NCBI GenBank assembly: GCA_027030635.1
Contig: JALVES010000135.1
Location: 1-36,271 of the forward strand
DNA from: Saprospiraceae bacterium
GTDB taxonomy: Bacteria > Bacteroidota > Bacteroidia > Chitinophagales > Saprospiraceae
Length of the DNA stretch: 36,271 bases
Direction of reading: 5' to 3'
The translations under genes and the position numbers were made by a program. The notes beneath the pieces were generated by a model. That model searched no databases. It was not told the DNA's origin and was given only the letters and a program-made list of their open reading frames with translations. The stretch's first letter is position 1; the number at the start of each line of letters is the position of its first letter. This document shows positions 31,144 through 36,271 of this stretch, piece after piece.

Positions 31144-33085
31144 GGGGCTTTTTTAAATTGGTCCAGTGTAAAAGTCCCGCTTCATCTATGCGAACGAATT
31201 TTTCGTCCTGCAAAAAGGAAAGCGCCCGCAGATAAGCATCCTGTTCTTCCACGGGAAATTGCTCAAGCAGCTCTTCCGGCTTTACGGCCTGTTTGAGCAG
31301 GCATTGTTTAATTTGCTTCGCATAGCTATCAAAGGCCTCCTCTCCTTTTTTTTCGGCAAGGCGTTTTTTCTCGATGCAGTAATCACAATGGCCACAGTCT
31401 TCTTTAAGGCTTTCGCCAAAATAGGCCAAAAGCGTTTTCATGCGGCAGGCCCGGCTATGCACATAAGCCAGAGAAGCCTTGATGCGCTTTTCCTGAACTT
31501 CTTTGCGAAAGCGATACAGGGCTGCATCCAACAATAAATTGTCGGCATCGAGGCGCTCCGTCAGAAAAGTGAGTTGGGGCTTGTCTTTCATGGGTTGATA
31601 CTCGATGATGCCCTGTTTTTCAAAGTGCCTCAAAATGGAGACCAGGCGATCGGAGGAGATTTTCAAAAAACTGGAAAACCTGCGTTCATCAATGCGCACC
31701 ATTTGCCGAAAGGCATTGGCATGTACGCGCAAAAGGGCCCGCAGGACGCGCTCGTATTCTTTGTGCTTCAACTGATAATCGTAGAGGGTTTCTTTGTCAA
31801 CAATGATGGAAAAAGTGGCCGGCATAAAAACGCTCTCCGACAAAGCGATATAGCCCGATTGCTCCAAAAACTTAAGGGCATTCCAGCAGAGGAAAACATC
31901 AAAATCATAGGTTTCGGCAAAGTCTCGCAAGTCGAAATCAAAGCTCTGCCCCTTCCCCGCTCCCACAGCCAGCCGGAAATAAGAGCCCAGAGCCCGATAG
32001 ATGCTGCGCACCAATTTAAGCGGAGGGAAAGAGCGTTCAAAATTTTTCCACAGGCGTTCTTCATCGTTTTCGTCAAAGAGGAGGACGGCATAGGACTTCT
32101 TTCCATCCCTGCCTGCACGCCCTGCTTCCTGATAATAAGCCTCGGGGCTGTCCGGCAGATCCAAATGCACCACCATGCGCACGTCGGCTTTGTCAATGCC
32201 CATGCCGAAGGCGTTGGTGCAAACCATCACGCGGGTTTTTCCCTCCATCCAGGCTTCCTGCCTTATCGTTCGCTCTTCGCGGGGCAGGCCTGCATGATAC
32301 CAGGATGCGGAAATCCGGTGGTGTTTCAAAAACTCGGCGGCTTCGCGCGTCATCTTCCGACTGCGCACATAGACGATGGCCGTGCCGGGCACTTTTTGCA
32401 AAATGTGCAGCAAATGGCTGAGCTTGTGTTCGGGTTTGCGCACCACCAGTGAGAGATTGGAGCGCACAAAACTCCTTTGGAAGACCAGGTTTTTTTTAAA
32501 TGCCAACTTATCCTGAATATCCTCCACGACCTCCGGCGTGGCCGTAGCGGTCAGGGCCAAAACAGGCACATGCTCCGGCAGCAGTTTGCGTATTTCGGCT
32601 ATCTGGAGGTAAGCAGGGCGAAAATCGTAGCCCCATTGCGAGATGCAATGAGCCTCATCTACGGCGAGGAGATTCACCGGCATTTTTGCGATGCGCACGC
32701 GGGCCAATTCATTCAACAGGCGTTCGGGAGAAAGATAGAGCAACTTGAGGCTCCCATAGACGGCGTTGTCGAAAATGCGATCAATGTCTGCATACTTCAT
32801 TCCGGTATGGACTGCTGCTGCGGGAATACCCAGGCTTTTCAAACGCTCTACCTGATCCTTCATCAAGGCGATCAAAGGCGTAACGACCAGGCAGACTCCC
32901 TCCCTGCACAGAGCAGGCACCTGATAGCAAAGGGATTTTCCTCCGCCCGTAGGCAAAAGAGCCAGGGCATCCCTGCCCTCCAGCACCGCGCCAATGACCT
33001 CCTCCTGCAAGGGCCGAAAAGCCTTGTAGCCCCAATATTTCAGAAGAACGTCTGACGGTTTTCTCTGCAAAGGCATCTGGTGCAT
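31136..33085 (-). CDS. recQ: RecQ-family ATP-dependent DNA helicase
   Basis: LLPTGGGKSLCYQVPAL, VDEAHCISQWGYDFRPAY, LTATATP, GMGIDKADVRMVVHLDLP, zinc-binding ACRMKTLLAYFGE...CGHCDYC. Confidence 0.95.
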   Translation of the reverse strand: MHQMPLQRKPSDVLLKYWGYKAFRPLQEEVIGAVLEGRDALALLPTGGGKSLCYQVPALCREGVCLVVTPLIALMKDQVERLKSLGIPAAAVHTGMKYADIDRIFDNAVYGSLKLLYLSPERLLNELARVRIAKMPVNLLAVDEAHCISQWGYDFRPAYLQIAEIRKLLPEHVPVLALTATATPEVVEDIQDKLAFKKNLVFQRSFVRSNLSLVVRKPEHKLSHLLHILQKVPGTAIVYVRSRKMTREAAEFLKHHRISASWYHAGLPREERTIRQEAWMEGKTRVMVCTNAFGMGIDKADVRMVVHLDLPDSPEAYYQEAGRAGRDGKKSYAVLLFDENDEERLWKNFERSFPPLKLVRSIYRALGSYFRLAVGAGKGQSFDFDLRDFAETYDFDVFLCWNALKFLEQSGYIALSESVFMPATFSIIVDKETLYDYQLKHKEYERVLRALLRVHANAFRQMVRIDERRFSSFLKISSDRLVSILRHFEKQGIIEYQPMKDKPQLTFLTERLDADNLLLDAALYRFRKEVQEKRIKASLAYVHSRACRMKTLLAYFGESLKEDCGHCDYCIEKKRLAEKKGEEAFDSYAKQIKQCLLKQAVKPEELLEQFPVEEQDAYLRALSFLQDEKFVRIDEAGLLHWTNLKKPHA

Positions 33086-33089
33086 GCTC

Positions 33090-33121
33090 CAAAAATAGAA
33101 AAAAGAAAGGCCCCAACCAAA
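33090..33121 (-). promoter_or_regulatory. Predicted recQ promoter (TTTG-N20-TATTTTTG)
   Basis: Minus strand TTTG at 33121-33118 and TATTTTTG at 33097-33090. -7 element ends 4 nt before the recQ ATG (33085). Confidence 0.5.
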
Positions 33122-33163
33122 CGGTGGAGCACTTTCTTCTTTGTGAGAAAGCCGGGTTTGGGG
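33111..33163 (-). terminator. Terminator-like hairpin downstream of the beta-helix gene
   Basis: Outer stem CCCCAA/TTGGGG (extendable with a bulge), inner CTTTCT/AGAAAG, followed on the minus strand by a T-rich CCTTTCTTTTTTCTATTTTT. Confidence 0.5.
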
Positions 33164-33194
33164 AAGAACTCAGCTCTCATGGGTGCCTCACAGG

Positions 33195-34181
33195 CTATTT
33201 TTTGTCGGCGGGCCCGGGTGTTATCATTTCCTTATCATCCAGCATAGCTGAGCCGCGATTGACATCAGAGGGGTAATTCCCTTCAAAAACGCAATCCCCA
33301 AGTTTCATATCGGTTTTATTTCCCTGCCCGGCAGGCCGAAGTGTATAAATGCCTCCACCCCAAAGGAAAGCCGTATTCTTGAAGAAAGTGCAACGACGCA
33401 ATTCTACGGTACATTTGCCATTCCCTGCCAAAGCGCAAATAGCTCCGCCATAATCAGCCATGTTGTCTTCAAAGAGACAATCCTCAAAAACAGGAATGCT
33501 TTCGCCTCCCGTACCATCAAAGTACAAAGCGCCTCCATCGAGGTCCGCTGAATTTTGCTTAAAAACGCAATTGACAAAAATCGGAGCAATTTTGCTGCCG
33601 GCAGATGCCGCATAAACAGCAGCTCCCGTGCGCCCGATATTGTTGATAAAGCTACAATTGACGATCAGGGGGCTTACTACTTTATTCGGAATGGCTTCAA
33701 TAAATAAGCCTCCACCGGCTCTTTCCCGCAAAGTGGATTTTTCATCGCCATTGGCAGCTCCACCATAGATGATGAAACCATCCAAGACTGTTGCCGAGCT
33801 ATATCCGTTGATATAGACCACCGAATAAACATTGTCTGTAGGGGCATCCGAGCTTATCTCTCCACTCAAAAAGGTATGGTGATACTGCCAGCGACGCTCT
33901 GTCAAAGAGGTCTCTGTGCCTGCAAAACCGCCATACAACTTCACCCCCTCTTTCAAGACAAAAGAGGCATGACGATCCTCAAAATCCGTAGGATAATAAG
34001 TGCCCTCTGCCACCCAGATCTCATCGCCGGCCTCTGCCTCCAGCAGGATATCCGCCAAATCGGGCGAAGCATCCTCCCAAGACGAGCCATCACCAAAGCC
34101 CTCCGGATGAACATAAAACACCTTTGCATAGAGCGAACTGCTCATGCAAATCCACATACCCATTAAAAACAAAAACCTCAT
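33195..34181 (-). CDS. Secreted right-handed beta-helix repeat protein
   Basis: Signal peptide, then VFYVHPEGFGDGSSWEDASPDLADIL...GDEIWVAEGTYYPT, followed by repeated NCSFINN/NCVFKQN/DCLFEDN/RCTFFKN turns. Confidence 0.85.
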   Translation of the reverse strand: MRFLFLMGMWICMSSSLYAKVFYVHPEGFGDGSSWEDASPDLADILLEAEAGDEIWVAEGTYYPTDFEDRHASFVLKEGVKLYGGFAGTETSLTERRWQYHHTFLSGEISSDAPTDNVYSVVYINGYSSATVLDGFIIYGGAANGDEKSTLRERAGGGLFIEAIPNKVVSPLIVNCSFINNIGRTGAAVYAASAGSKIAPIFVNCVFKQNSADLDGGALYFDGTGGESIPVFEDCLFEDNMADYGGAICALAGNGKCTVELRRCTFFKNTAFLWGGGIYTLRPAGQGNKTDMKLGDCVFEGNYPSDVNRGSAMLDDKEMITPGPADKK

Positions 34182-34425
34182 TGCACCAGGTTTGTACCCA
34201 AAATTACGTATAAAAAAAGGGACTCACGATTCATTTGGGCCGGCCATTTGATGCACGCAGGTTTCCATGTCAGGGAAGCTTCACTACCGTTTCTTGGAAA
34301 GTAATGACCGCTTCCTGTTTGTTATCGGCTTTTGGTGCAAAAAATTGGGTTTTCTATGGTGTGTGTCGAGAGCAAACATACGTTTTCTTTTCCGTTCACC
34401 CAAATTTTTTGCGCTTTTTTTAAAA

Positions 34426-35268
34426 CTATTTGATTTTCACCCAATGGCGGATTGTCCAGGAGAACGTCAACCCGCCAAAAAAGTACATGTCTTTATCTGC
34501 ATTGTTGCCCCTGTCATGATGGACAGGGTTTTCATATCTTCCACTCCCTCCCAGCTCCGGAGTCCTGTAAGAAAGCGCAGCAGACAGGGGGTTGTGCTCC
34601 CTTAAAACATCCAGATCCGGATACTGACCACTCACATCATCTAAGTAATCCGTGAAAGTTTTCCTAAATCCGAGCTCAAACCCAAAATTCAAATGCCTGC
34701 CCAGGCTCATAACAAAACCAACCCCCATAGGTATAGCCCATTGATGCAAAGAATAGGGCTCCGGAGCATCTTCAAAAACCCCCTGTCCCTCTGTCCCCAA
34801 GGGCTGCAAGTCAACCCACCGGCCATCATAAAAAGCCTGAGGATTAAAGAAAAACCAGGAAGCGCCAACAAAAAAATAAGGCGAAGCCATGCGCTTTTGG
34901 CTTTCGCCAAAATAAGTAAAAGAAAACTCCCACTGAGCCCCCAACTCAAAAAGATCCGAACGAAAGCTCAGGTTTCGCTGCCTGATTAGCAAGCCCTCGA
35001 AATTAGCATCACTGCCGGAAATAACTCCCTTGTAAGCGTGAAACTTTAAGGACACATAGCGCCCAAAATTGTATCGCAGATAAACCCCATAGGCTTCGTG
35101 CAATTCGTCTTTGTCAAAACGAACCTGCTGTAAATCACCCATGTAGTTGGATACACCGGAAAACAGGCCCAATTCCGTAGTGAAAAATCGCATCTTCTGC
35201 CCAAAAGACATGGCACAGCATAAGCAGCCTGTAAAAGCAAAAAGTAAAAAAAAGCGTCGCATAAGCAC
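34426..35268 (-). CDS. Outer-membrane beta-barrel protein, DUF6089-like
   Basis: Signal peptide, TELGLFSGVSNYMGDLQ...GVYLRYNFGRYVSLKFHAYKGVISGSDANF, FTDYLDDVSGQYPD. Confidence 0.8.
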   Translation of the reverse strand: MLMRRFFLLFAFTGCLCCAMSFGQKMRFFTTELGLFSGVSNYMGDLQQVRFDKDELHEAYGVYLRYNFGRYVSLKFHAYKGVISGSDANFEGLLIRQRNLSFRSDLFELGAQWEFSFTYFGESQKRMASPYFFVGASWFFFNPQAFYDGRWVDLQPLGTEGQGVFEDAPEPYSLHQWAIPMGVGFVMSLGRHLNFGFELGFRKTFTDYLDDVSGQYPDLDVLREHNPLSAALSYRTPELGGSGRYENPVHHDRGNNADKDMYFFGGLTFSWTIRHWVKIK

Positions 35269-35458
35269 CCCATTTCCTTAAATAAACCCCACTAAAAAGA
35301 ACAAGGCAAAATGCCCTTCCATTGGCCGCGGGGGACAGACCAATAGAACAAGTCGTTCAAATAAATTGGGTTTGGAGTGCCTGGCATCTCCTTATAAAAG
35401 ATGCCGGAATAAGGCGGTTTTCGGAAAATGGGTCTTAGGTTAAATTCAATTTCCGGTA

Positions 35459-35490
35459 CAAATATAATCCCTTTCTGACTTTTATGCAAA
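35459..35490 (-). promoter_or_regulatory. Predicted promoter for the DUF6089-like gene (TTTG-N20-TATATTTG)
   Basis: Minus strand TTTG at 35490-35487 and TATATTTG at 35466-35459, 20-nt spacer. Implies a ~185-nt leader. Confidence 0.55.
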
Positions 35491-35942
35491 TTTTTCATGA
35501 AAATTTTTCATGAAAAGAGAAAAGCCCGCTTTTGCGGGCTTCTTCTACGTCATAAAACAAGGGTTCATTAAGTTTTTTACTTCCTGTCTCCATTGAAAAA
35601 CAGGCTATCAAGTTGACCCGGTTTAAACCCGCGAAAATCCGCCGCACCCGCGAAAATCCGCGTTCTATTACGGCATTGTTACCTACCGTCAATAGTGACA
35701 TGATAGAACGCGGGCTTCGGCAAGCTCAGCCTGACAGATGACGCGGATTGTGCGGGTTTCCGCGGGTTTTAAGGATGGTTCAATTGTCAGATGCTGTCAT
35801 TTATTTTATACAACTTTGAAATCAAGGCTGCTAAGTTGGGAAAAATAAAAAACGCATTGGATCTTCGCTGAACTCGGGCGCATTACCATCTTAAAACTTA
35901 ATGAACCATTGATAAAAAAGAAAAGCCCGCTTTCGCGGGCTT
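35491..35942. repeat. Nested direct and inverted repeat cluster in a noncoding region
   Basis: 13-bp tandem TTTTTCATGAAAA (35491-35503, 35504-35516); two near-identical hairpins AAGCCCGC-N4-GCGGGCTT (35522-35541, 35923-35942); inverted GGTTCATTAAGTTTT (35562-35576)/AAAACTTAATGAACC (35893-35907); direct CCCGCGAAAATCCGC (35628-35642, 35647-35661); inverted CCGCGTTCTAT (35658-35668)/ATAGAACGCGG (35703-35713). Confidence 0.8.
35913..35942 (-). terminator. Intrinsic terminator of the T9SS cargo gene
   Basis: Minus strand AAGCCCGC-GAAA-GCGGGCTT then TTCTTTTTTATC, 12 bp after the stop codon. Confidence 0.8.
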
Positions 35943-35954
35943 CTCTCTCTACTA

Positions 35955-36271
35955 TCACTTCAAGCGAAGCATCTTCCTCACGGCCGTGTACTCCCCGCAC
36001 TCTAAGCGGTAGTACAACACGCCCGTGGCGTTCAAATCCTTCACTTCGATTTCGTGGTAGCCGGCACCGTACTCCCCGCTTATCACGCGAAGTACTCTGC
36101 CCTCTGCATCTAAGAGCGTCAGCACCGCCTCGCCGCCTTCGGCAAGGTGGAAGCCTATCTGCGTGCGCTCTGCAAACGGGTTCGGCTCGTTCTGATACAG
36201 GGCGTAGTCCTTCACGGCAGGCTCGCCGCCTATGTGCAGCTGCACATCCAGCTCACTGCCGTCGGCAGCAT
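35955..36271 (-). CDS. C-terminal end of a secreted protein with T9SS type A sorting domain (truncated by window edge)
   Basis: ...ADGSELDVQLHIGGEPAVKDYALYQNEPNPFAERTQIGFHLAEGGEAVLTLLDAEGRVLRVISGEYGAGYHEIEV...GVLYYRLECGEYTAVRKMLRLK. Frame stays open to 36271; the listed start at 36245 is an internal GTG. Confidence 0.9.
   Translation of the reverse strand, partial: AADGSELDVQLHIGGEPAVKDYALYQNEPNPFAERTQIGFHLAEGGEAVLTLLDAEGRVLRVISGEYGAGYHEIEVKDLNATGVLYYRLECGEYTAVRKMLRLK

Noticed and set aside
34238-34245. GGCCGGCC 8-bp palindrome
   Set aside because: Isolated short palindrome without a repeat partner or promoter context.
35292-35701. Two 68-aa minus-strand ORFs upstream of the DUF6089-like gene
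   Set aside because: They overlap promoter and repeat structures and have no protein-like features.
1-36271. CRISPR arrays, tRNA/rRNA genes, transposases or phage genes
   Set aside because: No regularly spaced repeats, cloverleaf-like sequence, rRNA-like stretch or transposase/integrase motif was recognised. A tRNAscan/Infernal run would be needed to exclude small RNA genes fully.

Overview
This 36.3 kb window looks chromosomal and Bacteroidota-like: it has PorP/SprF and T9SS sorting-domain genes, TAnnTTTG promoters and a Bacteroidota-type TamB. The left ~15 kb is a complete-looking locus for a membrane-bound, O2-tolerant-type (6-Cys, HoxK/HyaA-like, group 1d-like) [NiFe] hydrogenase. It contains a His-rich Ni-transporter-like gene, hypA-hypB-hypC, hypE, a divergent Aat-like gene with a TPR gene, and a minus-strand operon (small subunit, large subunit, cytochrome b, maturation protease, hypF, small ORF). 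A gene for a 7-CxxCH multiheme cytochrome lipoprotein is transcribed divergently from that operon. No hypD is visible in the window. The right ~21 kb is mostly housekeeping and envelope genes: porP/sprF-like, argS-glnS, folP, tamB-like, a recQ-GT-aroC overlapping operon, outer-membrane barrels, a beta-helix protein, and the C-terminus of a T9SS cargo protein at the edge. The most interesting non-obvious signals are: (1) the hydrogenase/multiheme-cytochrome pairing with a palindrome over the hydrogenase promoter; (2) a predicted ~120-nt small RNA or argS leader with its own promoter and strong terminator at 20.62-20.78 kb; (3) an Aat-like protein with altered catalytic motifs inside the hydrogenase locus; (4) a nested repeat cluster at 35.49-35.94 kb. 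All family calls come from reading the translated sequences by eye; no search was run.
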